Below, in pieces: positions 1 through 10,450 of a DNA stretch of 64,000 nucleotides. Made by a program: the position numbers and the translations under genes. Source of the DNA: Acanthochromis polyacanthus (Eukaryota; Chordata; Actinopteri; Pomacentridae); NCBI RefSeq assembly GCF_021347895.1, contig NC_067119.1, forward strand, positions 5,344,534-5,408,533. The letters run 5' to 3'. Each line of letters starts with the position of its first letter. The stretch's first letter is position 1. Under the pieces are notes generated by a model. The model did no database searches and was not told the origin of the DNA. It saw only the letters and a list, made by a program, of their open reading frames with translations.

Positions 1-70
1 CATGTTCATGCTTTTACTCGAGTTACCGTTAAAGAGCAAAGAATTGAAGGATGAAATATGACTAAAGTAT

Positions 71-296
71 ATTTACACCACCAGTCTAAAGTTTGAGGTC
101 ACTTAGAAACCTTATTTTGGAAACAGAAGCATGTATTCCAATGAAGATAACATTAAATGAATGATAAATCCAGTGTAGACATTGTTAATGTGGTAAATGA
201 CTATTCTAGCTGGAAATGTTTAATAGAATATCTCCATAGGGGTACAGAGGAACATTTCCAGGAACCATCACTCCTGTGTTCTAATGCTACATTGTG
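71..296 (+). repeat. R1 dispersed repeat (Tc1-type MITE), copy 1
   Basis: The left end resembles the Tc1-type terminus seen in other copies here (a motif like CAAAAGTTTGAGGTCACTTAG). It is followed by a body that recurs, on either strand, at 22469-22862, 27889-28004, 45047-45160 with 46602-46730, and 58371-58498. Shared landmarks are GACTATTCTAGCTGGAAATG and CCATAGGGGTACAGAGGAAC. There is no coding capacity. I infer a non-autonomous DNA transposon; the terminus is the clue to the Tc1 group. Confidence 0.7.
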
Positions 297-310
297 ATTC
301 TTACATTAAA

Positions 311-1290
311 AATAAAAACTTGGACATGAAATAATGATCTGTTTCTCTTAAAATTCCTAAAAATCGGAGGAAAATCCGTCCAAAATGAAAGAACATTTGG
401 TTAAAATTAGCTTTAATTTTGCTATAACTTGTTCTGGCCAACCACCTATCCCACATTATTTTGCACTTTTCCTCGTCTTTAGATAGAATTATTCAAAAAT
501 TGTTGAAATTTACTTAAAACCTTGTTTCAAATGACACGAAAGCCATCCAAAATCACATAAAAACATGCAAAGTGACTTCAAACTGTTCAAAATAGCATGC
601 AAATCATCTAAAAATGGCTAAAAAATTACAAAAAACTGTCTCAAAATCCTGAAAAACAAAAAAATCTATATCCAAAATTACCGAAATATGTACAAAAGCA
701 GGCAAATTTTGTCCAAGTGGACTCAACATTTGTTCAAAATCATCGGAAAATCAATCCAAAGTGAAAGAAAATTTGACTAAAATTAATTTTTATTTTGCTC
801 TAACTAACCTAACCAATCACACATGATGATATGAGCCTTGAAAGTTTACCCAGAATGCACTTTTTTGTAGTTTTACATAGAATTATTCAAAATTTGTTGA
901 CAGTTGCTTAAAAACTTGTTCCAAATGACACAAATGCCATCCAAAAACACATAAAAACTTGTGCAAAATTACTCAATATTGTTCAAAATAACATCCGAGA
1001 TTACTTAAAAATGGTTAAAATAACTAAAAAAGTCCCAAAATCCTTAAAAATATAACCAAAAATTATCCAAAATTATCCAAATGTCTATAAAAATAGTCAA
1101 ACTTTGTCCAAGTGGACTCAACATTTGTTCAAAATCATCAGAAAATCCGCCCAAAACGAAGGAAAATTTGTCTAAAATGAGATTTTATTTTGCTGACCGA
1201 CCACCTATCACACACGAGCCTTGAAATTTCACCCAAAAACGAAAACTTGCACATGAAATAACAACCTATGTCCGTTAAAATACCTAAAAA
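311..1290. repeat. Tandem array, unit about 385 bp, ~2.3 copies
   Basis: The block beginning near 363 (GGAAAATCCGTCCAAAATGA) returns near 743 and again near 1138 in diverged form. Each unit ends with GTCCAAGTGGACTCAACATT. The sequence flanking the array on the left (ACTTGGACATGAAATAATGA) reappears at its right end (about 1243), so the array sits inside a larger repeat. It is rich in CCAAAAT-type words and has no coding potential. Confidence 0.75.
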
Positions 1291-1369
1291 GATCTTGCAT
1301 CACAGCAGAATGAAACAACTAACCATGCAGATTTCTCATAAAACATGGGGGTTTTTTTTGTCCAATTGA

Positions 1370-1680
1370 TATTCCGCCGCCCGTTTTCTACCCGGTAACA
1401 CATGATTCGTATTCATCGGCGCGCTTTTCGCAGCCTCGACTTGACACAAATAATTGCAAAAGCATATTTACTGGCATAAGCATTACAGACAAATCCACAC
1501 AAATTAATTCCAGCAGATGAAGCATTAGGATTTAATTACAGAAACACGACGCCCTGCTGCACCAGCGTCCTTGTTTTCCGAATACATTAAAACACGCAGA
1601 GACAAAATCCTCGTACAACTGGAGGCGATGGGAGGTTTAATGATGGCGGATGACAGGAATCTATTACAGATGAGGATTTT
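1370..1680. other. Non-repetitive, possibly conserved non-coding stretch
   Basis: This stretch is more balanced in base composition than its flanks and shows no repeat signature. It contains several AATTA and TTTAATTA-type homeodomain-like words (ACAAATTAATTCC, GGATTTAATTACAG) and CpGs. There is no plausible open reading frame. Being a cis-regulatory element is inference only; fish genome alignment would settle it. Confidence 0.3.
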
Positions 1681-3009
1681 TAAAGTGTTTTGTATTGAAT
1701 TAGTACAGTTTTTTTGTGTTTAAGGTGCACACCGAGGCCGAATAATTTGGGAAAAACATCTAACTGCAACATTTTGTGACGGATATTGTTGCTACATTTG
1801 TGCTAAAATCAAATTTCAGTTCAATATTCACACTTTGATGGATTTAAAAGATTAAAAATGCGACTGCTGCACAAGAAAGACGGTATTATTTAGCAAAATC
1901 GTTGACATGACAGTTTAGTTTTGGGTTAGACATGTTTGGAACTGTTGGAAATTTCAATCTGAAAGCAATCATTATGCAGCATTAATGCATGAAAATAAAA
2001 TCAGTCATGCATCAAACACTGTTTTCTGTACAGTAACTTTTTAGTCATTTTGTATCTCGCTTTTGTTGCTTGTCATGTTTGTGATATTTTGTCTTGCTTT
2101 TGTCAGGTTTTTTTTATCCTTTTTAAAGTAAAGTATTACACCCCTGTCAAAAGTTTTGAGACGGGTTCTCATTTATTTGAATGAGAAAGTGTCTCAAAAC
2201 TTTTGACAGGAGGTGTATATCATTCAGTTCCAGATACCTATGACTAAATGTTTTGTGTCTTTGTAGACATTCTGTGATCTGTAAGTTGTAATGTGTAAAT
2301 GATAACTGAGGCTGAATGTTGTTGAAACTGAATTTATTTTTCTTCAGAAACTTCAGGTTAATTCCTCAAATGTGAACATTGTCAGAATGTACTTTTTTGC
2401 ACTAAACAAAGGAAAAATGTGAAGTTGTGGTGATTTATAGGTTATTCTGCTGTGATTTTACTGATCACTGCAGATCAATGTGGAACCTGAACTAAGATGA
2501 GTTTGACAAAATAAAAGCCTCTCTTGCTGATTTCATTCTAACTCAGCATATTAAACAACATATGTTCAACTTGGAACAGCTGCTGCACGAATCAACCCCA
2601 ATTTGTGGATAAATAAACATCACTTCACCGGGATTCACTCCTAAACGGCCAATTAAGGGCAGAAAATGTTGTGTAATGGACAAATGAGTGTTGTACTGTA
2701 AGACGCACATTAAATATGACATTTTTCTTTAAACATCAGCTGGATTTGTGGCTTCTGCTCTGGAAACTGAGCAGAACTGACACTCGTAACCCTAAACACT
2801 GGTTCCTAGTCATGACACTGATTCAGAAACATAAAAATATGAAGCTTTCTAGCAGCATTAAAGGCAGATAAGCACCAGAAACCAAAAGGAAACCACTTTA
2901 TGAAGGCATAGTGTGATAATTCCTGTGATTGTTGAAAGAAACTGCAGAAAACTCACTAATTTCATCCTCCTTACTCTCTTTTCTATTGGTATTTCTACTT
3001 TAGAGCAGC
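1681..3009. other. Intergenic DNA, no gene seen
   Basis: Ordinary AT-rich intergenic sequence. Apart from the palindromic MITE at 2139-2215 I see no coding exon, RNA gene or recognisable transposon. Confidence 0.5.
2139..2215. mobile_element. 77-bp palindromic MITE, copy 1
   Basis: Two near-perfect inverted arms (CACCCCTGTCAAAAGTTTTG and its complement) flank a short loop around ATTTATTTGAATGAG. The element is bounded by TA on both sides (2137-2138 and 2216-2217), as expected for a Tc1/mariner target duplication. The same element occurs at 3664-3742 and 4881-4957. It could fold into a long hairpin. Confidence 0.8.
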
Positions 3010-3663
3010 TTAGATTGGAAAAATGTAAAAAAAAAAAAAAAAAACATCAAATATGCTGAGTATTTTTCTGTCAACTTCCCGATTTATTTGATGAAAGAGG
3101 ATAAAAGGAATTATTTTAGGCTGTATTAAGGAGCTGATTTTTTTTTTTTGTAATTTCACTGACTTTCCCCATTTCATTAAGTTACAAATAATATTAAAAA
3201 ATATAGAATTTTTTGCAGATATTCACACAATTTTTACAGGTTATGAATGCCACAGAGTTCCACAATTTTATTCTACTTCTTTTCATTTTTTTTCCACCAT
3301 TTATTTTCTTTTATATGTCGGCTACATTAATGAGCAAAAAATGCTAAATATCTTTTAAACTCTTATTTCACAGACTGCTCCTGTTTTGTTAAATTACAGA
3401 TGATATAAATGTGTGATTTTTGCAGATATTTACACATTTTTTACAGCATTAATGTTACATTATTCACCACTTTTGACAAAAGAAGACAGTAGAAAACTAC
3501 GAATAGTTATTTTACAGATTTCCTTTGTTTTGTTAGATTTTAGATTATGCAGACGACAAAAGCCAGAAAGCTAAAGTGAATAAAACTGTGATTTATTTGG
3601 TTTTTTTTTTGAACAGCTGTGACTCCTGTAAATCTTCTCAACCCTCTGGTAACATCAATGGTA

Positions 3664-3742
3664 CACCTCCTGTCAAAAGTTTTGGGGACACGTTCTCATT
3701 TATTTGAATGAGAAAGTGTCTCAAAACTTTTGACAGGGGGTA
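3664..3742. mobile_element. 79-bp palindromic MITE, copy 2
   Basis: Same palindrome as at 2139-2215, starting CACCTCCTGTCAAAAGTTTT and bounded by TA. The right terminus carries a G-to-A change (GGTATA rather than GGTGTA) and the left arm has an extra G, so it is slightly decayed. Confidence 0.78.
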
Positions 3743-4087
3743 TACACCTAAAGGTAAATTGAGGAAAATACAGGAAGTACAAACCAAAATCTAGGGAATT
3801 CAACTTGGTTTTTATTACTTTCACCTTTATAAAGAAGACATCGCGAGCAGAAACTGGAAGTTGCCTCCAAACTTTTGACTCTAATAATCATCAGTACAGT
3901 TTTTCTGCTTCTGCCCGTTTCTCTTCAGGGGAATAAAAACATTTTCCACCTGCACTTCATCCATTCAGCAGATGGAATCAGAAACGCAGCTTTACGTAAC
4001 CGTCTGTGGATCTAATCTTCGAGAGGAGGTTCGTCCTCTCATTCTCTCCGACACATTTCGGAGATGATTTTTAATATTTGGCAGACA

Positions 4088-4090
<3 letters not shown>

Positions 4091-4179
<89 letters not shown>
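4091..4179. repeat. (TG)n microsatellite, 89 bp
   Basis: An uninterrupted run of TG dinucleotides. Translation on the minus strand gives a long Thr-His run, which is not a gene. Confidence 0.97.
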
Positions 4180-4180
<1 letters not shown>

Positions 4181-4880
4181 GGGCAGATTGAGAGGATGCT
4201 GGTGGATTATGGGTAGCTGAGGATTACAGCTGGAGTTTGTTTGTGGGACCAGAATAAAACCTGAAACTGTTTTCATTTGGAGCCGATGTTACACAACGAC
4301 TACCAGATCCACATTTAGATAAAGAACAAACGGACAAATGTTGTTGTTTTTCCTTTTGAGGACAAGAAGCCGATGTAAACGCCACATTAGGTGATCTAAT
4401 CTGGGTACTTTTTGCGTTATGTTTTCCAGATTAATGCAGGCAACTGTCATTTTTGCTCCTGTTTTGTTAAATTATAGTTAATATTAAAATTACACATAAT
4501 TTTGCACATATTCACACAATTTTTACACATTACAATGTCACAGTATTACACAGTTTATTTATTATTATTGTTTATTGCAAATATTATATTATTTTTCTGG
4601 CACATTTGCAGCTGGATTTTCACCATTTTTGACAAAAGAAGATAAAGATAGATATTTTAGGCTACATAATTTTTGTCATTTTACAGATTTTCCCTGTTTT
4701 GTAAATTACAAATAATACTTTAAAAATCCAGAATTTTTTTGCAGATATTCACAATTTTTACACTTTATAAATGTTGCTGTTTCCACTGTTTTTTTTTCAA
4801 AATTTATTTATTATTATTATTTTTCTGCCTCACTTGTTGTCAGATTTCCATCATTTTTCAAACAGAAAATCCACATTATA

Positions 4881-4957
4881 CACCTCCTGTCAAAAGTTTT
4901 GAGACGTGTTCTAATTTATTTGAATGAGAAAGTGTCTCAAGACTTTTGACAGGGGTG
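4881..4957. mobile_element. 77-bp palindromic MITE, copy 3
   Basis: Third copy of the CACC(C/T)CCTGTCAAAAG palindrome, with TA on both sides (4879-4880, 4958-4959). It differs from copy 1 at only a few positions. Confidence 0.8.
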
Positions 4958-5720
4958 TATTAAACTAGAAATAATATTAAAAATATACAATTTTTAGAAG
5001 ATATTCAAGCATTTTTTCACAACTTACGAATGATACAGAATTCATACTTTTTTATTACTATTATTTTATTTTTTTATTATTGAAATTATTAAATTACTTC
5101 TATTTCTTTATTGCAATTTTAAAACTATTATTTTACAGATTTAACAGATTTGTTTAATTAAAGATATATATTGTTTTTTTTCTAAATCATATTTATTTAA
5201 TTACTAACTGTTTTTTCCAAATTATACATTATTATTTTATTATTAATATTATTATTTTTTTCTGGCTCACTTGTCAGATATCCATCATTTTTCAACCAAA
5301 AAAATACATATTATATTAAATTATAAATAATATTAAAAAATACATCATTTTTTAGCAGATATTCACTCATTTTTTCACAACGTATGAATGACACAGAATC
5401 ACAGTTTTTTAATACTATTAGTTTATGGCATTATTGATAATATTAATATTTATTTCCATTTCTTTATTGCAATTTTAAAACTTATTTTACAGATTTACTC
5501 CGTTTGTTTGATTAAAAAAAATTTTTTTTGGTTGTTGTCATTGTTGTTTATGTTGTTGTTGTGTTTTTATTTCGTTTTTTGTAATTTGAGTTCTGGAGAT
5601 AAAGGGGCAGATAAATTAAGACTTGTCTTCTTTCTGTTCCCTTTCATTCCAGTTTGGAGAAGTTTGTATTATTTAGATTTTTTTTTTAATTTTACAAATG
5701 AATGAAATAAAGAATAAAAC

Positions 5721-6689
5721 TAAAACTAATAACGTGTGGCTATAAAATTACACTCCTTTACTGCATCTAAATCAGCTAAAAATGTCATTTTTACAACATA
5801 TTTCTGCCAGATTTCACCATTTTTTGACCGTTTTTTTCTTTCACAGCAACACAACTAAAGGTCAAACATTCAATCTGCAAACGGCAACAAGTGGTCCAAC
5901 ACAACAGACTAATAATTGAAGGATTTGGCTAAAAAACAGCTCTCCTCTGACACAACAGCAGCCCTACAAGAGGAAATAAAAACACCAGAAAGGAGACACA
6001 AACTCCTCTGCCAAACATCTGAAACCTTCAGCTACTTCTCAGCAGGTTTTCCAGCCCATGCGGAGCAGAAAATGAGTGGAACGTGGAGGGCAGGTGCAGC
6101 TCCTGTGTGAGTGGAGCTCAGTTTGTGGCACACTGACCCAAATACAGCGCAGTCTCAGACGCAGCGTGCTGGCACCACATGCAGCTCTACTTACTGCAGA
6201 AAAAACCACCACGGTGCCTGGAATCACCCAAATCACATCTGGCACACACAGAAAAAAAACATCCCTGCTATGAAAACGACGCAGAAAGTCACACAAAGTC
6301 ATTATTAGCAGTAATCTGGTGCTTTAGGACGCTAAAGTGTGCGTAAAGACGCATTCATCCGCAGCTGGATGTAGATATGTATGAAAGAGTAAATGAAGTG
6401 TTTCTGTCAATCACACTGATGAACAAAGCCTCAGCCTCCTGTTGCCACAGACAACCATGGAGATGCACCGCACCTTTTTCATCCATGCAGCTGGAAATAA
6501 AACAGATTTTAGAGCCTCCTCACCTCGAACAAAGGAGCGTTGCTCTTGTCTGGAAGTGTGCATCCCAGTAATTCAGCCAGGAACTTTGCATAGAGGTGAG
6601 AGAAATATCCCCGAGATGCAGAATCAACAGGAGAGTCTTCTTTCAGTCGCCTCGTCAACTTCTTTGGGCGTTCAAGGACCCTGAGTTCA
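5721..6689. other. Intergenic DNA, no supported gene
   Basis: Balanced-composition sequence with short overlapping open frames on both strands. None shows a recognisable domain or convincing splice sites, and I do not call any of them. Confidence 0.4.
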
Positions 6690-7030
6690 TATCCCTGATT
6701 CCTTCCACCTCCAGAGAGAGTCCCGGGAAGGCGGGCGAGTGTGGCCCGAGGAGAGGTGCTGAAGCGGCGTGCAGAGAGCAGAGCAGCCGCTGGATGATGC
6801 CGGAGCTTCGGAGGCTTTTAGCGGTTTGTCTCCTTCCAAAAGAATTAAATCCAGAGTGGACGAGCAGCAGCAGCAGCAGCAGCAGGTGGGGCCCAGCTGA
6901 GAGGGGACAGGGAGGGACGACGAGCCGTCAGGTTGTTTTCATCGACCGGAGTTTCCCACAATCCACAGAGGAAACACACCTGGACACACCGGAGCCTGAT
7001 TGGACGAGAGTCAAACACGTGACGCGTTTT
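6690..7030. promoter_or_regulatory. GC-rich island, possible promoter or first exon
   Basis: A locally GC- and CpG-rich block in an AT-rich region. It contains a (CAG)n/(CTG)n tract at about 6863-6885, an ATTGG (inverted CCAAT box) at 6999-7003 and a CACGTGAC E-box-like site at 7016-7023. Minus-strand promoter orientation fits the CCAAT placement. The 153-codon open frame across it (6596-7057, +) has low-complexity composition and no recognisable domain. It may be an unannotated 5' exon or just a CpG-rich patch. Confidence 0.35.
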
Positions 7031-7074
7031 TCCCCCTCATGGAGCATTCAAGACTGACAACTTCAATATTTAAT

Positions 7075-8640
7075 GGATTTACGGTTGACAACAATCAGCA
7101 TACTGCGGAATAAGACAAAAACAAACAAAAAATAAATAAAACGTAAATCAACAGTTTTTGAGAGTTTTTTATAGTATTTTTTTTAAAACTGTTAAATACA
7201 GATAATTTAATTTGTGATATATAATATCTACAATACATAATATATGCACAATTGATTGTGTTATTGTATTTTAAAAATACTTTCCAAATGTAACTTTGAA
7301 AAATACATTAAACTGCATTTTAAAAATACAGATTTACAATACAGCTTGTTTAATACACAAAATTAAATTTAAAATTAAATTATAATATTTTTCACAAAAA
7401 TCACTATTTTAATATGTAAAATATAAATATATAATATCTACACAATTTATTGTTTTGTTGCATTTACATACCTAAAAGATCAATTTCTAAAAACAGAAAA
7501 AATGACTCACACCTTTAATATTTCATGTCTTTCAGGTTCACAAAGCGTTTTTAGATGTAAAAAATAAAATTGTTAAATACAAAAACTTCAATTTGTAATA
7601 TATACAATCTACATATATAATATTTAGACAATTTATTGTTAAATTCTATTTTAGGATAATAAATAAATACCCTTTTAAATGAACTTATTTAAACACTTTT
7701 AAAATGTATTTAAAAAATAAATTAAAATAAATTTTATAAATTACAGACTTTCCCTGTTTTGTTTAGTACAGATAATCACATGAATAAAATTGCTATTTTA
7801 AGATATAATATATATTATATAATATATAAAATAAATAATATGATATCTATACAATTTAGTGTTTGTTTCACATCTTTAATATTTCATGTCTTTAAGGTTG
7901 CCAAAATTCAACATTCTGTAAAATAATAAATAACTTTTTAAATAACTTATAGATATAATTATTTTTAAAATGCATTAAAATGAATTTTTAAAAATTGCAG
8001 ATTTTCTTTCATTTCATGAAAATAATTAAATGTATGAAATTACAAATTTAAAATACACATTATTTAAATTAAATTAGTAACATTTCAATTTCCGATTTTC
8101 CTTTTTAATAAAGACAGAAAATTAAATTCATAATAAACAATACATTTCTATACAATTTATTGCTTTATTGCATTTAAATCACTAAATGATTTTATTTGAA
8201 AAAAGAAAGTTTATGCTCTCATATTAAAGACAAAAATGCTTTTAATATTTCATGTCTTTAAAATAATAAACCTTGGCGTACTGACAAAGAAATAAACAAA
8301 TAACTTTAAAAAAATCAGCAGGTTTTTTTACACTTTCTAAATGTATTTTTTTAAATACACTGATTTAAATTAAATTGATAAAAAAAATGTAAATTTACAT
8401 ATCTTCCCTCTTTTGTTAAATACAGACAACTGAATTTATCATATATAATATATACAATAAATAAAATAATAGCTATACAATTTATTGTTCTGGAGGTCAC
8501 ACTAACTTTTTAATCTCAGCCTCTGATGCAGAAATTCAGGGAAACTGACAAAATATCTTCAGGAAAACAGTGAAGCTTTACGAAACCACGGATTTATACA
8601 TGAATCATTTTAAAAGCTTATTTTCAGTCCAACTTTCCAA
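7075..8640. repeat. AT-rich degenerate tandem sequence
   Basis: About 1.5 kb of very AT-rich DNA in which the words ACAATTTATTG and TTTAATATTTCATGTCTTT recur every 200-300 bp (near 7230, 7440, 7620, 7855, 8155, 8470). This indicates an old, decayed tandem array. No genes. Confidence 0.55.
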
Positions 8641-8703
8641 ATTCACATGATGTTGTTGCCTATCAACAGAGGCTCCACCCACTGTACTGCACTGAGCCCG
8701 TTA

Positions 8704-9226
8704 CTGGGCGGAATGAATATTCAGCGTTACTGTCTTTCCTCCGTCTTCGGCCCACAACGGCTCATCTCATTGTGTGATCACATAAACATACACACATATG
8801 TCTATGACATTTACACATATGTCTATGTGATCACTCCTTCCTCCCCCCAGACGAAAATATTCAGAGCTTCTCTCTTCCCTTCGCCTTCGACCCACTTCGG
8901 CTCATCCCGCCGTGTTCGGTTCATCTCGGCTCCTCCATTCGTGTTTCTTACCACCACCCGAATGGCCAGGTTGCTGCCGACTCTGACGTCACGCTTCACT
9001 TCGTTGCATAAACACAAGACAAGATGCTGAAGACCTCCGCTGTTTGGGAATTCTTCAGTTTAACTGAAGACAAAACGAAGGCAAAATTTGGACCCGGGAG
9101 ATCAGACGAACGGTTCCAAATATTCGGGCCCCCCGTCGGACGTTACGGGGCGGAACGAATATTCGGATATTCGTCTTTAATAGGGCCCGAATATTCGGAG
9201 GCCAGAAACCACTATTCAGGCCAGCC
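8704..9226 (+). mobile_element. hAT-like non-autonomous element, left-truncated copy
   Basis: Aligns along its length with the complete copy at 9875-10447: shared CTTCGGCCCACA, a paired ATATGTCTATGTGATCAC block, ATGCTGAAGACCTCCGCTG and GAATATTCGTC-type words. The right end (CAGGCCAGCCC) is intact, but the left terminus is not recognisable. Like the other copy it carries the first codons of a BED-finger transposase. Confidence 0.75.
9024..9090 (+). pseudogene. 5' fragment of a BED-finger (hAT) transposase
   Basis: The ATG at 9024 opens MLKTSAVWEFFSLTEDKTKA, which resembles the start of ZBED-type hAT transposases: an aromatic-rich VWxFF segment that normally precedes the first zinc-binding cysteines. 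No cysteine pair follows and the frame runs into the element's terminal repeats. What remains is a transposase start codon region inside an internally deleted element. The paralogous fragment is at 10221-10290. Confidence 0.5.
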
Positions 9227-9640
9227 CGAGAGATCTCCAGCTGGAAAATCAAGAGCTGGAGCTGAAAAAGGAATTGGCTGAAGAGGAATTTCTCGGTCTG
9301 CAGCAGCAAGAAAGAACTCTCAAGGACGAGAAGAAAGAGATGCAGAAAATGATAAAGGAGCTGCAGGAGCAAAATATAAAGTTGTAAAACAGCTGGAGGA
9401 AGTTGCGAGAAAGCCAGACAAATCTGACAACAATGGGAATGGAATGTCTGATTTGCAGGCAGAGATAGTAACTCTAACCAGAAAAATAGCTCAGCTGGCT
9501 GAACAGGTGATCCAGAAACATAAAGGTAATCCTGATGCAGCACGCAGGTTCAACTCCAAGTCTCAGCTTTTTGCTGTAGGTTTTCTGTCTGTCTCTCTCT
9601 CGCTCTTACCTGTCAAATAAAGCTAATAAAAAAACATAAA
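9227..9640 (+). pseudogene. Coiled-coil protein fragment with 3' UTR and A-rich tail
   Basis: Translation gives a highly charged, heptad-like helix (LQLENQELELKKELAEEEF...) to a stop near 9387. After a shift of frame it continues with QLEEVARKPDKSDNNGNGM and a second helical stretch with AEIVTLTRKIAQLAEQV to about 9580. An AATAAA (9617) and an A-rich tract (about 9628-9650) follow. The frameshift plus polyadenylation-like end suggest a truncated retrocopy. I do not recognise the parent protein. The start coincides with the end of the adjacent hAT copy. Confidence 0.4.
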
Positions 9641-9866
9641 AAACAAACAAAAACTTAACATTTATTCACAGCTATTGGTAGTCATAAGTATATATAAGTG
9701 TAAAGGTGTTCAGTGAAGAGGCAGTTTTTAGTCTGAGAGGGAATCTGCAGATGGAACTTAGCATGGAACAATTCAGCAAGATGATCGTATTTGGTCTGTT
9801 TTTATTCATTCTTATTTTATTGTTTCACGCTTTGAGTTGTAAGATCTTGTTTGAAACAGCAGCTAG
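9641..9866. other. Unassigned spacer between hAT copies
   Basis: A short non-repetitive stretch. A frame through it opens into the hAT element to the right, but shows only a hydrophobic segment of no recognisable family. Confidence 0.3.
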
Positions 9867-9874
9867 CTATATAG

Positions 9875-10447
9875 TAGGGCTGAACCCGAATATCCCAAAT
9901 ATCCGTTCGCTACGGCGGTATCCAGATAGTATATGCGGAACGAATATGCGGCGATACAGTCTTCCCTCCGCCTTCGGCCCACATCGGCTCATCCCCTCGT
10001 GTGATCACATAAACATAGAAACATGCGTCTATGAAATATACACATATGTCTATGTGATCACCCCCTCCTCCCCCAGACGAAAATATTCGGAGCTCATCTC
10101 TTCCCTTCGCCTTCGACCCACTTCGGCTCATCCCGTCGCGTTTGTTTCCACCACCCAAATGGCCGGGTTGCTGCTGACTCTGACGTCATGCTTCACTTCG
10201 TTGCATAAACACAAGACAAGATGCTGAAGACCTCCGCTGTTTGGGAATTCTTCAGTTTAACTGAAGACAAAACAAAGGCAAAATTTGGACCCGGGAGACC
10301 AGACGAACGGATCCGAATATTTGGGCCGTCTCCGTCACAAGCCCCTTCCCCTGTCAGACGTTACAGGGCGGAACGAATATTCAGATATTCGTCTTTAATA
10401 GGGCCTGAATATCCGGAGGCCAGAAACCACTATTCGAGCCAGCCCTA
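9875..10447 (+). mobile_element. hAT-type non-autonomous element (hAT-1)
   Basis: The left terminus is TAGGGCTGAACCCGAATA and the right terminus is the complement of TAGGGCTGGCTCGAATAG. The left 8-bp target duplication CTATATAG lies at 9867-9874. Its partner is found at 12123-12130, because a second hAT element (10451-12117) landed on the junction and pushed it away. It carries the first codons of a BED-finger transposase at 10221. It is 573 bp long and has no other coding capacity. Confidence 0.85.
10221..10290 (+). pseudogene. 5' fragment of a BED-finger (hAT) transposase, second copy
   Basis: Near-identical to the fragment at 9024 (same MLKTSAVWEFFSLTED opening), inside hAT-1. The rest of the transposase is absent, so mobilisation would depend on an autonomous relative elsewhere. 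Confidence 0.5.
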
Positions 10448-10450
10448 CTA

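Larger units (their letters stand above)
3010..5720. repeat. AT-rich degenerate repeat array
   Basis: Diverged units recur around a common core, roughly TTTGTTAAATTACAAATAATATTAAAAATA followed by a TTTGCAGATATTCACACA-like word. Examples are near 3175, 3385, 3530, 4455, 4690, 4965 and 5320. The open frames within it are hydrophobic translations of AT-rich DNA and are not genes. Two palindromic MITEs and a (TG)n tract interrupt it. Confidence 0.6.

Noticed and set aside
311..1290. CRISPR array
   Set aside because: The repeats are about 385 bp, diverged and without regular spacers, in a fish nuclear genome.
3992..4276. 94-codon minus frame with a long Thr-His run
   Set aside because: It is the translation of the (TG)n microsatellite at 4091-4179.
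6596..7057. 153-codon frame with a serine run
   Set aside because: The serine run is the (CAG)n tract in another frame. There is no domain, no splice support and compositional bias; kept only as a possible promoter region.
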